From positions 1-64,000 of the forward strand of contig JACZJT010000052.1 in assembly GCA_014860445.1 (NCBI GenBank): a DNA stretch of 64,000 nt, written 5' to 3'. The position numbers and the translations under genes were made by a program. The notes beneath the pieces were generated by a model. The model saw nothing but the letters and a program-made list of their open reading frames with translations. It had not been told where the DNA came from and searched no databases. This DNA comes from Burkholderiales bacterium. GTDB taxonomy: Bacteria; Pseudomonadota; Gammaproteobacteria; Burkholderiales; SG8-39. Positions 33,453-40,336 of the stretch are shown one piece after another (within the stretch, counting starts at the first letter, position 1; the number at the start of each line of letters is the position of its first letter).

Positions 33453-34638
33453 TTGACGATCCGTGTGCTTTAGGTTTCGTCGACGCTTTCTTGTAGATCA
33501 GCACCGTCTCCGACTTTGTGCCAGTGCACTCGCGGCGGGATCGCCGGATATTGGGAATAATGTCGCTATAGATTTGTTCGAGTCCGAACACCTGGAGGGT
33601 GGGTTCCGATTCGAAGACCTTGCGCGTGATGAAATCCGTCCGCCCAGGGCGACCGCTGCCGCGCGTAGCATCGCCGACCACAAGGATGATATAGCCGCCT
33701 GGCTTGATTCCCGATGCCAAACGCGAACATACCGACATTAATAACGCTCTATATTCCGACTCTCGATCTCGGCGCTTAAGTTCTAGGCCCTGTGGTAGCG
33801 ACCGGTCGATAAACCAGAGTCGTAGGCGATTGTCGCGAACGTAATCGAGTTCGTTCATGTACGGCGGGCTGGTTATTACAGCGCTGATCTGGCGCAGCCT
33901 AGGGAATTCACGAGCATCAACGTGTAGTACGCGACGCGACTCTGTGTAGCGGGTTACAGGGCGCTTGAACGTTCGACGTATCTTCGCCTGCATCCGCGAC
34001 AGCACGTCCCGTTCCTTATACATTTCAGGATACTGCTCGCGCGGGAACCGGCGATCTCGCAAGTACGGAACAAGGTGGCTGCTCGGGTAAGATAGGAATC
34101 CCGGACGCTGATGGTGAAGCACGCCTAGGAAACAGGCGAGAAGAAAGATGTCGCCACGTGCTACGCAGGCGTCCCGAAACGCAAGGGCGGTTCGCAGTGT
34201 TTCAGGATGAAAGAATTGTCGTACCCAAGTCGGAATTTTACGTAAGTCTTGGTCGCTATGGAGCCGCTGCGACATAACCCATGTCGCCTGTAATCGGCGG
34301 TTCGCTGCATCCAGGCTGGATGGTGGAAACAGTTTTGCCTTGGTGAGCAAGACGGCGTAAGGGTTCCAGTCTCCGGCCACTACCCGACGGCCATTGGCTG
34401 CTGCTTCGAGCACTGCAACCCCGCAACCACAGAACGGATCAACTACCAAGTCGCCAGCGTTCGTGTACTCCAGCATTAGAGATTTGGCCATCGACGTCTT
34501 CATCCGGCCAATATAGGGGGCGATTTGGTGCAGCGACAGGTCGGTGGCTTTCGTGGACGCAGCCGACCAGTTCGGCGACAAACGTAACGAATCCTTGGCT
34601 ACAGTATTGAAAATGTCAATCGTTGTAGCATCGAACAT
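33436..34638 (-). CDS. DNA methyltransferase (N4-C/N6-A type), defence-island member
   Basis: A 400-residue SAM-dependent DNA methyltransferase. Motif I DPFCGCGVAVLEA lies at residues 67-79, an acidic second-strand motif at AGDWNPYA, and the catalytic TSPPY at 256-260, followed by NELDYVRDNRLRLWF. A conserved N-terminal HQIAPYIGRMK precedes motif I, as in beta-class enzymes. The middle insertion (residues 110-230) is probably target-recognising. No cognate restriction gene adjoins it; the kinase-ATPase follows, overlapping by 17 bp. First gene of the operon. Confidence 0.9.
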   Translation of the reverse strand: MFDATTIDIFNTVAKDSLRLSPNWSAASTKATDLSLHQIAPYIGRMKTSMAKSLMLEYTNAGDLVVDPFCGCGVAVLEAAANGRRVVAGDWNPYAVLLTKAKLFPPSSLDAANRRLQATWVMSQRLHSDQDLRKIPTWVRQFFHPETLRTALAFRDACVARGDIFLLACFLGVLHHQRPGFLSYPSSHLVPYLRDRRFPREQYPEMYKERDVLSRMQAKIRRTFKRPVTRYTESRRVLHVDAREFPRLRQISAVITSPPYMNELDYVRDNRLRLWFIDRSLPQGLELKRRDRESEYRALLMSVCSRLASGIKPGGYIILVVGDATRGSGRPGRTDFITRKVFESEPTLQVFGLEQIYSDIIPNIRRSRRECTGTKSETVLIYKKASTKPKAHGSSSAPRK

Positions 34639-34672
34639 CGGCGAAACCCATTTTCCTTGATAAGCGCATCAT

Positions 34673-34698
34673 TTGCGCACTATTCTTGCGCACTATTC
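34673..34698. repeat. Tandem 13-bp repeat upstream of the methyltransferase
   Basis: Two perfect, abutting copies of TTGCGCACTATTC lie 35-60 bp upstream of the methyltransferase ATG, where an operator or promoter element of the island would be expected. The flanks contain more copies of GCGCA. Confidence 0.6.
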
Positions 34699-35122
34699 AA
34701 ATAGTATGGCGTCCCGGGCCCGCCTGAATGCGGACAACGGTACCCCGGTACCAAAAAGAGAAGTCACGTCCCTTATGCTGCAAAGATTTATTCGATTTAT
34801 CGATCAGCCATATTCGCTACAGCTGGAAAACCGGAAAATCGGGGTAAGCTCTAATATTGCCAAATCCTAAAAAAGCATACCATATTTGCAACCGTCCCTA
34901 AGACTCTGAAGTCTGCTAGCGAATGGCCGCTGTGGAGCATGTTTGTGCATTGCGATGACAGTCCGGAATGGCCGAACTTAGACCGTCACTGTGTTCGCGT
35001 TCTCGATCATCATTCATTGGCGCACCGCACAACACCGGATCAATCACGGAAATCGAAAACTTCATTTTCCAAGAGTTGACATTCATTCAGAGAATACTGT
35101 TTTTCAGTGCGGGCTGCACGTT
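34699..35122. other. Intergenic region, no supported gene
   Basis: About 420 AT-richer bases between the island promoter and repeat copy A. Short ORFs on the plus strand lack ribosome sites and recognisable sequence. The last part (FADLRDYFPATSSL frame, from about 35100) belongs to the gene-end repeat. Confidence 0.4.
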
Positions 35123-35236
35123 CGCGGATCTCCGGGACTACTTCCCCGCCACCAGCTCACTTCCCCCCGGCATCGCCACGCCAACCTGAGCACCACCATC
35201 GCGCCAGGCCGCGCCACCTGACGCCAACAGGCGCAT
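35123..35236 (+). repeat. Gene-end repeat, copy A
   Basis: Starts CGCGGATCTCCGGGACTACT and encodes the protein tail ADLRDYFPATSSLPPGIA before a stop. It is nearly identical to copy C over its first ~75 bp and related to copy B. The ParB-like fragment begins right after it. Confidence 0.75.
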
Positions 35237-35623
35237 TGCGGATCGGACTCGCAACGCGCGATCTGCAAAGGGTGGAGCTGGAAATATGGCGACTACAAGG
35301 ACCGCGAGCACATCACGAAGAACCTCGACGGGCTCGACGACAAAATGCTCATTGCCCTGCTCTTCGACCTGACGTTGATCGGCGACGTGAAGTGCCACAC
35401 CTACCACACCGGCAAAGGCGAGCGGCTGATGGCGACGGCGAAGCGCGTCAAAGTGGACGCAGCGCAGATCCGCGCGACCGTCACGCAGGCCCAAAAGATA
35501 TCCAGATTTTGCGTCGCCGCTGATTGGCAGGCTTTGGTGACCTTCGTGACTACTTCCCCGCCACTGGTTCGCCTCCCTCAGATCATCCCACCGGCCACCA
35601 GCGCGCCAGTCCGCGCCACCTGA
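35222..35623 (+). pseudogene. C-terminal fragment of a plasmid-type ParB-like protein
   Basis: The frame is open from 35222 to 35623 but has no start before an internal ATG. Its sequence (WKYGDYKDREHITKNLDGLD; LLFDLTLIGDVKCHTYHTGK; AKRVKVDAAQIRA) resembles, from memory, the C-terminal region of large plasmid/ICE ParB-like proteins. It is fused upstream to repeat copy A and runs out of frame into copy B, so it is a truncated relic. The family name is moderately uncertain; the relic status is clear. Confidence 0.5.
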
Positions 35624-35696
35624 CACCCACAGGCGCGTAACTCCACCCTTACCCCAGACCAATCGAGCTTGTGACAGCTAGCGACCGCGCTAGCGG
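35530..35696 (+). repeat. Gene-end repeat, copy B
   Basis: Encodes, in one frame, GFGDLRDYFPATGSP. It shares the RDYFPAT core with copies A and C, the GCCACCTGAC block, and with copy C the tail CTCCACCCTTACC...CCAATCG plus the beginning of the next gene. Confidence 0.7.
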
Positions 35697-35862
35697 CACA
35701 TCAAATCCTATAGGCCTCAAGGATCTCGAGTCGGCTGCGCCAACGGAGGAACCGAAACCGGCGCCTCCGGCCGGTCACCGCGTCAAGATCGACCAAGCCG
35801 ATCTGTTCAATGACCAAGGCAGCCTGTTCGGCAACGTCGTCCAACCTGGGGACCTGACGTGA
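35671..35862 (+). CDS. Hypothetical protein, paralogous tail of the 29.2-kb gene
   Basis: A 63-residue GTG-initiated ORF with a Pro-rich middle (AAPTEEPKPAPPAGH). Its C-terminus VKIDQADLFNDQGSLFGNVV matches the end of the 29.2-kb protein. It may be a shortened duplicate. It is followed by another small paralogous frame through a GTGA overlap. Confidence 0.45.
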   Translation: MTASDRASGTSNPIGLKDLESAAPTEEPKPAPPAGHRVKIDQADLFNDQGSLFGNVVQPGDLT

Positions 35863-35924
35863 ACCAACCGAAGCCAGGCCGGATCGACCCGCGCACCGCG
35901 AGGCTCGATGACCGACGGCCGTAA
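35859..35924 (+). CDS. 21-codon ORF (GRIDPRTA)
   Basis: GTG overlaps the preceding stop (GTGA), and the ORF ends at TAA 35924. The protein contains PKPGRIDPRTARLDDRRP. The related stub at 29.5 kb has IRIDRRTA in the same relative position, so the gene pair is duplicated. It may be truncated. Confidence 0.4.
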   Translation: MNQPKPGRIDPRTARLDDRRP

Positions 35925-35976
35925 TTTCATCTCGTCAGGGTCTAGGCGCTCAAGCGAAAGCGTCTTGCGCCAGGCA

Positions 35977-36008
35977 TTGGAAGTAAGGCGAATCTGCATT
36001 ACAATGCA
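35977..36008 (+). promoter_or_regulatory. Promoter and operator of the toxin-antitoxin operon
   Basis: TTGGAA, 17 bp, TACAAT forms a good sigma-70 promoter. The inverted repeat TGCATT-AC-AATGCA (35995-36008) covers the -10 box, a fitting site for antitoxin autorepression. Confidence 0.6.
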
Positions 36009-36037
36009 ATGTATCAGGAGACTACAAGGACATCGCC

Positions 36038-36289
36038 ATGACCACATTGACGGTTACCGCACGGGGACAAGTGACCTTTAGGAAAGAGGTGCTGCAACAC
36101 CTCGGCATCAGGCCAGGGGAAAAAATCGAACTAGATTTACTACCAGATGGCCGTGGCATACTCAAGGCAGCCCGGCCTACGGGAACGATTGACAGTTTCA
36201 TCGGATTGCTCGCCGGCCGGACAAAGAAAGTCGCTACCATTGAAGAAATTAACGAGGCGACCGCGCAGGGTTGGGCTGGTAAAGAATGA
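36038..36289 (+). CDS. vapB: AbrB/VapB-type antitoxin
   Basis: An 83-residue antitoxin. The N-terminal swapped-hairpin AbrB domain (TLTVTARGQVTFRKEVLQHL; GIRPGEKIELDLLPDG) binds DNA, and the C-terminal part (TIDSFIGLLAGRTKKVATIE) should wrap the toxin. It overlaps the PIN toxin by ATGA and has a promoter whose -10 box is covered by a palindrome. Confidence 0.92.
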   Translation: MTTLTVTARGQVTFRKEVLQHLGIRPGEKIELDLLPDGRGILKAARPTGTIDSFIGLLAGRTKKVATIEEINEATAQGWAGKE

Positions 36290-36681
36290 AGGTCGCTGTT
36301 GATACCAACGTTCTTGTTCGCGCTGTTGTGCGTGACGATGCCGCGCAAGCGAGCATCGCCGCCAAGGTCTTGAGCGATGCCGAAGTGATCGCGGTCGCAC
36401 TGCCATGCCTGTGTGAGTTTGTGTGGGTGCTGCGCAGGGTCTACAATTTTCAATCCTCCGACGTGGCCACCGCGATCCGCGCACTACTTGCCGCCGCAAA
36501 CGTGGAAGTGAACAGACCCGCCGTAGAGGTTGGCCTGTCGGTGCTCGAAGCAGGCGGGGATTTCGCCGATGGCATCATCGCTTATGAGGGGAACTGGCTC
36601 GGCGGGGAAACCTTCGTTTCCTTCGACAAAAAGGCGGTTGCGCTTCTCTCAGCGCAAGGTCAGTCCGCGCGTCTTTTGTGA
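36286..36681 (+). CDS. vapC: VapC-like PIN-domain toxin
   Basis: A 131-residue PIN-domain ribonuclease. The acidic residues are in AVDTNVLVRAVVRDD, CLCEFVWVL, GGDFADGIIAYEG and FVSFDKKAV. All four conserved acidic positions appear present, so the toxin should be active. It is the second gene of a coupled toxin-antitoxin pair within the recombination hotspot, where it may stabilise the region. Confidence 0.93.
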   Translation: MKVAVDTNVLVRAVVRDDAAQASIAAKVLSDAEVIAVALPCLCEFVWVLRRVYNFQSSDVATAIRALLAAANVEVNRPAVEVGLSVLEAGGDFADGIIAYEGNWLGGETFVSFDKKAVALLSAQGQSARLL

Positions 36682-36708
36682 GTAAATCAGTGAGCTTGGT
36701 TGCCATCC

Positions 36709-36868
36709 CGCGGATCTCCGGGACTACCTCCCCGCCACCAGCTCACTTCCCCCCGGCATTACCACACCAACCTGAGCACCACCAGCGTGCCACCTGACGC
36801 TCACCGGCCCCTATCTCCACCCTTACCTCAGGCCAATCGCGTTCGCGAACATTGGCGACCACGCTCGC
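36709..36868 (+). repeat. Gene-end repeat, copy C
   Basis: Begins CGCGGATCTCCGGGACTACC and encodes PADLRDYLPATSSLPPGI before a stop. It is nearly identical to copy A over ~75 bp and shares its last part with copy B. It follows the toxin gene by about 30 bp. Confidence 0.75.
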
Positions 36869-37070
36869 GTGCACAAAGTCCAGGGAAATAGCCACTTTCC
36901 AAGGCAAACTGGCTCAAACTCCCTTCCAATGCTTGTTTTACGGCTGTTGTGACTGTTTTATCATAGGGGACGGGAGGCGGCGCGACCGCGAGACACCCCC
37001 CTGCCCTATTTCGGGATTGTGAAAATCTACCTATACCCACGGTCCTAGCGGAGAAGCGGCGCGCGCTTTT
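36869..37070. other. Gene-free stretch beside the HNH gene; candidate packaging-site region
   Basis: No ORF is supported. It has G/C runs (CACCCCCCTGCCC; CACTCCCCCCCACC) and GCGCGCGC next to the HNH stop. In HK97-like phages the cohesive-end site lies between HNH and small terminase genes, so this is where it would be sought. No cos sequence can be named by eye. Confidence 0.3.
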
Positions 37071-37421
37071 TCACTCCCCCCCACCCTCCGCGATCGGAAA
37101 GCCGTCGAGGCCGATGTGACGTTTGGGTTTGACGGTCTTGGCCTGTTCCTCTTGCGTCTTGCGCGCATGGCAGTGCGTGTTGATGGCCTGCAGGTTGTTC
37201 GGGTGTTCGGTCCTCGTCTTGCTCCAGCCCAGCGATCGAGCGGTCGCCCGGCTGACGATGTGATCGACCTCAGTCGCTATCGTAGTACGCCCCTCGGCCT
37301 TGCAGTGTCTGCACTGACATAGGCGTTCGTCGCGCTCGAGCACCAGCTTGCGCACCTTGTCCCATTCAGCACCGTAGCCGCGCTTATGGCGTGACTCAGT
37401 GGGCCAGTTCGATCGACTCAT
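37071..37421 (-). CDS. Phage HNH endonuclease
   Basis: A 116-residue HNH nuclease of the phage-packaging type. It shows SRHKRGYGAEWDKVRKLVLE, two CxxC-like zinc pairs (CQCRHC and HCHARK), TEVDHIVSRA (the HNH His) and PNNLQAINTHCH. ATG 37421 is chosen, because the longer track ORF runs through a terminator. Such HNH proteins normally sit beside the small terminase and assist cos cleavage; here terminase is 17.7 kb away. Confidence 0.9.
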   Translation of the reverse strand: MSRSNWPTESRHKRGYGAEWDKVRKLVLERDERLCQCRHCKAEGRTTIATEVDHIVSRATARSLGWSKTRTEHPNNLQAINTHCHARKTQEEQAKTVKPKRHIGLDGFPIAEGGGE

Positions 37422-37517
37422 CAGCGCGCCAGCAAGAGAAAGCCGCGACAACCCAGAATCGAGCTGCGCGGCGAAGGCGCCAAGATGGCGGCAATGAAGA
37501 ATTGGGCATTGGAAATG

Positions 37518-37540
37518 CAAAAAGCCCGCTTGCGCGAGCC
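37518..37540 (-). terminator. Early intrinsic terminator downstream of the HNH promoter
   Basis: On the minus strand GCTCGC-GCAA-GCGGGC is followed by TTTTT. It lies only about 30-50 nt after the predicted transcription start, so transcripts reaching the HNH gene must pass it (attenuation), or a very short RNA is made. Confidence 0.7.
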
Positions 37541-37553
37541 TTGGTGACATTTC

Positions 37554-37603
37554 TGCAATTTAGCTGAAATTGCACTATATTCCGCATCGTTTGCGGAAGT
37601 CAA
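37554..37603 (-). promoter_or_regulatory. Promoter with two perfect palindromic operators
   Basis: Leftward TTGACT (37603-37598), 18 bp, TATAGT (37579-37574). TTCCGCA-N5-TGCGGAA (37580-37598) fills the spacer, and TGCAATTT-N5-AAATTGCA (37554-37574) begins at the -10 box and covers the start site. It should be tightly repressed by one or two dimeric repressors. Confidence 0.7.
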
Positions 37604-38043
37604 GTTTTCGTCACTCCAGATAACGTCTCAGTTTGAGTTCGAATGTCGCGTCGAGCCATGACCGGCCGCCCAAGACCAGGAAATTCGCTCCGATTTGGCG
37701 TCCGCAGTACAAACACATTGCGGCCCCTCGGGAAATTGGCGTCAGTGGCGGTTGTTCGGCCGGAGCGGACGTATGTCTTAGCGCGACAAATTGGCTGTTA
37801 TCGGCCCAACCTGCCGCTCGCGGGGTGGAAGAATTGCCCGGCTGAGAGTCCGGATCTAGCTCCATTGCCGACCTATAGAATGAACAAGCCGATGGCTCTT
37901 GATCGGCCAGCGCGGCCGTTGGCGCTGCACTAATTGGAATAGAGAACTGCCCGGACGAGCGACCGCTCTATGCAATTGCTAACCCACACTTTCGAACTAA
38001 AGGGATATTTGCAACTCGAAGAAGAAGATTCCGAGTATGTCGA
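37604..38043. other. Intergenic region between prophage-like and mer regions
   Basis: About 440 bp with overlapping ORFs on both strands, none with a ribosome site or recognised sequence. This should contain the boundary between the phage-like module and the metal island, but I could not identify an attachment site. Confidence 0.4.
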
Positions 38044-38454
38044 TCACGACGTCTCCTGCAACGAAGTTATCAAAGGGCAGGTAACCCTACCTCTGCCGGC
38101 CGCGCAACGCTCGACGAGGCCGGCCAAGGCGGATTCAATGCGTTGCAGATCCGCTACGCGTCGCCGGACATCGGCGAGCTTATGCTCTGCAATGTCTTTC
38201 GCTTGCGCGCACTGCGTACCATCCTCCAATTGCAGCAGCTGGGCGATCTCGTCGAGTGTGAATCCGATGCGCTGGGCCGCCTTAATGAAGCGTACACGGC
38301 CAACATCCGAATCAGAATAGCGGCGAATGCTGCCGTAAGGACGCTTAGGCTCGTGCAACAGACCCTTGCGCTGATAAAAACGAATGCTTTCGACACTGAC
38401 GCCTGCCCCATCTGCCAGCGTCCCTATGGTCAGGCTGTCTGACGTTGTTTCCAT
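38044..38454 (-). CDS. merR: MerR mercury-responsive regulator
   Basis: A 136-residue MerR. The winged-helix N-terminus reads [20 protein letters not shown] with QRKGLL. The three Hg-binding Cys are in place: one in [10 protein letters not shown] and a pair in [18 protein letters not shown] 38454 is chosen; the longer track ORF extends through the mer operator. It is divergent from merT across a classic mer operator-promoter, which it represses and, with Hg(II), activates by untwisting DNA. Confidence 0.95.
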   Translation of the reverse strand: METTSDSLTIGTLADGAGVSVESIRFYQRKGLLHEPKRPYGSIRRYSDSDVGRVRFIKAAQRIGFTLDEIAQLLQLEDGTQCAQAKDIAEHKLADVRRRVADLQRIESALAGLVERCAAGRGRVTCPLITSLQETS

Positions 38455-38459
38455 TCCGC

Positions 38460-38490
38460 TTGACTCCGTACTTAGGTACAGAAGTAAGCT
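38460..38490 (+). promoter_or_regulatory. mer operator-promoter (PmerT)
   Basis: TTGACT, a 19-bp spacer, TAAGCT. The dyad CCGTAC-TTAG-GTACAG sits between -35 and -10 as in Tn21/Tn501 merOP. The overlong spacer is the hallmark of MerR-type activation. Confidence 0.95.
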
Positions 38491-38496
38491 TACACC

Positions 38497-38877
38497 ATGC
38501 AAACAGATGTCTCGAAGCAATACATCCCCTCGACGTCCCAGGATGGGCGCGGCGCGTTGCTTGCTGGTGGGATGTCGGCCATTCTCGCCTCGACCTGCTG
38601 CTTAGGGCCGCTGGTGTTGATCACTCTTGGTTTCTCCGGCGCGTGGATTGGAAACTTGACGGCGCTCGAACCTTATCGCCCCATTTTCATCGGTGTTGCG
38701 CTGGTCGCGCTGTTCTTTGCCGGGCGGCGTATATGGCGACCTGACACAGCCTGCGCACCGGGTGAGGTCTGCGCCGTGCCGCAGATCAAGCGCGGCTACA
38801 TACTGCTATTCGGTGTCGTATCGGCGCTGGTGCTTATCGCGTTGGCCTTTCCATACATCGCTCCGTGGTTCTACTGA
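38497..38877 (+). CDS. merT: MerT mercuric ion transporter
   Basis: A 126-residue inner-membrane protein with three membrane segments. The first contains the vicinal pair [10 protein letters not shown], and the cytoplasmic loop carries the second Cys pair ([13 protein letters not shown]). It passes Hg(II) from MerP to the cytoplasm. The N-terminus is about ten residues longer than in Tn21. First gene of the mer transcript. Confidence 0.96.
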   Translation: MQTDVSKQYIPSTSQDGRGALLAGGMSAILASTCCLGPLVLITLGFSGAWIGNLTALEPYRPIFIGVALVALFFAGRRIWRPDTACAPGEVCAVPQIKRGYILLFGVVSALVLIALAFPYIAPWFY

Positions 38878-38889
38878 AAGGAAGACGTT

Positions 38890-39174
38890 ATGAATAAGTT
38901 GCTTGCCGCAGCTGCCATGGCATTACTTGCCGCCCCCGTCTGGGCAGCCCCCAAGACCGTTACATTGTCCGTGCCGACGATGGATTGCCCGGTCTGCCCG
39001 ATCACGGTGAAGAAGGCGCTAGTCAAGGTTCCCGGGGTTAGTCACGCTAAGGTGAACTTCGACAAGCGTCTGGCCACCGTCACCTTCGACGACGCCAAGA
39101 CGACTATCGATGCCCTGACGGACGCAACCAAAAATGCAGGCTATCCGTCCACCCTTGCGGGGAATGCGAGGTGA
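38890..39174 (+). CDS. merP: MerP periplasmic mercury-binding protein
   Basis: A 94-residue protein with a signal peptide (LLAAAAMALLAAPVWAAP) and an HMA fold. The metal motif is MDCPVC instead of the usual MTCAAC, with both Cys present. It captures Hg(II) in the periplasm for MerT. Ribosome site AAAGGAAGACGTT. Its stop overlaps the next GTG (GTGA). Confidence 0.95.
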   Translation: MNKLLAAAAMALLAAPVWAAPKTVTLSVPTMDCPVCPITVKKALVKVPGVSHAKVNFDKRLATVTFDDAKTTIDALTDATKNAGYPSTLAGNAR

Positions 39175-39395
39175 GGGCCGTTGTCCTAGAGTCAACATTG
39201 ACCTGCCCTAAGTGCGGGCACGCCAAAGCGGAGACAATGCCGACCGACGCCTGCCAGTGGTTCTACGAGTGTGAGCAATGCCATGCGGCGCTAAAGCCAA
39301 AACCGGGCGACTGCTGTGTGTACTGCTCCTACGGCTCCGTCCCATGCCCGCCGATCCAGGAGCACGGCGAGCACGGGAACAGCTGTCACTGCTAG
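39171..39395 (+). CDS. GDCCVxC-domain protein of mer-type operons
   Basis: A 74-residue Cys-rich protein with a zinc-ribbon-like CPKCGHAKAE plus CEQCHA and the signature KPGDCCVYCSYGSVPCPP. Members (some are selenoproteins) accompany merT/merP in many proteobacteria; a role in Hg or thiol handling is presumed. The tail GEHGNSCHC adds potential ligands. The GTG start overlaps the merP stop. Confidence 0.88.
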   Translation: MRAVVLESTLTCPKCGHAKAETMPTDACQWFYECEQCHAALKPKPGDCCVYCSYGSVPCPPIQEHGEHGNSCHC

Positions 39396-39413
39396 TAGTG
39401 GGCGAGCCGAGCG

Positions 39414-40094
39414 ATGGCTGAAGTCGACCTCCTAAGCCTATTGGGTCTACCCATCGGACTGGGACTGATAGGATTTGTCGAGCCATGCTCGATCGGTTCC
39501 ACTCTGATTTTTATCAAAACGCTTGAAGGAAAGAGTGCGTCGAGTAAGCTGACGCAAGTCGGGATATTCATGAGCGTGCGCGCGCTATCCATGGGGGCCT
39601 TGGGCCTTTTCGCGGTTGCGGCAGGTACGGCATTCATCGGGTTTCAGAAAGCGGCGTGGATTGTTTTCGGAACGGCCTACGCTCTGATCGGAATCTTGTA
39701 CCTCACCGGCAAATCTGCATTCATCCTGCGTTCTCTCGGTCCCGGCTTGTCGCGGCTTTCGAGCGTCAACGGCGCTGCCGCGCTTGGAGCCTTGTTCGCG
39801 TTCAATATTCCTGCCTGTGCCGCACCATTTATCCTCGCATTGGTAGGAATGGCAATCGCGGGCGGCGCCGGCGGCGCTGCACTCGTCACGGGCTTTGTCT
39901 CGCTAGCAATGTTCGGTCTTGCGCTCTCGCTACCCATTATGGTGGTAACGCTATTTCCGCGCGCCCGTGCCGCTCTCGACTGGTTAGCCGGACTGTCGCG
40001 GCGCATGCCGTTTTGGAGCGGCATCGCGTTTATCGTCTTGGGTCTATGGTCGATATGGTTTGGTTTGAATGTTTCTATCGTGCCGCATTCGTGA
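39414..40094 (+). CDS. CcdA/DsbD-like membrane protein of the mer operon
   Basis: A 226-residue protein with about six membrane segments. The redox-type Cys positions are GFVEPCSIGST in the first segment and FNIPACAAPFIL in the fourth, as in CcdA/DsbD electron transporters. It probably passes reductant across the membrane or transports thiol-bound metal. It follows the GDCCVxC gene at close spacing in the mer transcript. No mercuric reductase (merA) follows. Confidence 0.85.
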   Translation: MAEVDLLSLLGLPIGLGLIGFVEPCSIGSTLIFIKTLEGKSASSKLTQVGIFMSVRALSMGALGLFAVAAGTAFIGFQKAAWIVFGTAYALIGILYLTGKSAFILRSLGPGLSRLSSVNGAAALGALFAFNIPACAAPFILALVGMAIAGGAGGAALVTGFVSLAMFGLALSLPIMVVTLFPRARAALDWLAGLSRRMPFWSGIAFIVLGLWSIWFGLNVSIVPHS

Positions 40095-40336
40095 AAGAAA
40101 GAGCGCCAGCTCAGGCCGAGAAAGCAGACCCTCGAGGTAATTGGTATCAGAGTCCCCTCAGGACCGTTGTTGCCCCTGGCAGCCGCCGCCTACTAAAACT
40201 CCAGCGAACGTCCGCTATCCCAACGAGCCAGAGGCAGTACGCGACCCTTGCACTGAGCGGTTCGTCATAATTCAATTTGTGCTTATAAGGCCTTGGGGAC
40301 CATTGTAAGACCGCCAGCTTCGGCGCTGCGTACACC

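Noticed and set aside
35107-35662. ORFs of 138 (+) and 174 (-) codons across repeat A and the ParB-like fragment
   Set aside because: Both are alternative frames of a relic region. The frame ending at 35623 gives the recognisable ParB-like sequence.
37611-37865. Overlapping ORFs on both strands between HNH and merR
   Set aside because: No ribosome site, no recognised family, and mutually exclusive frames; treated as intergenic.
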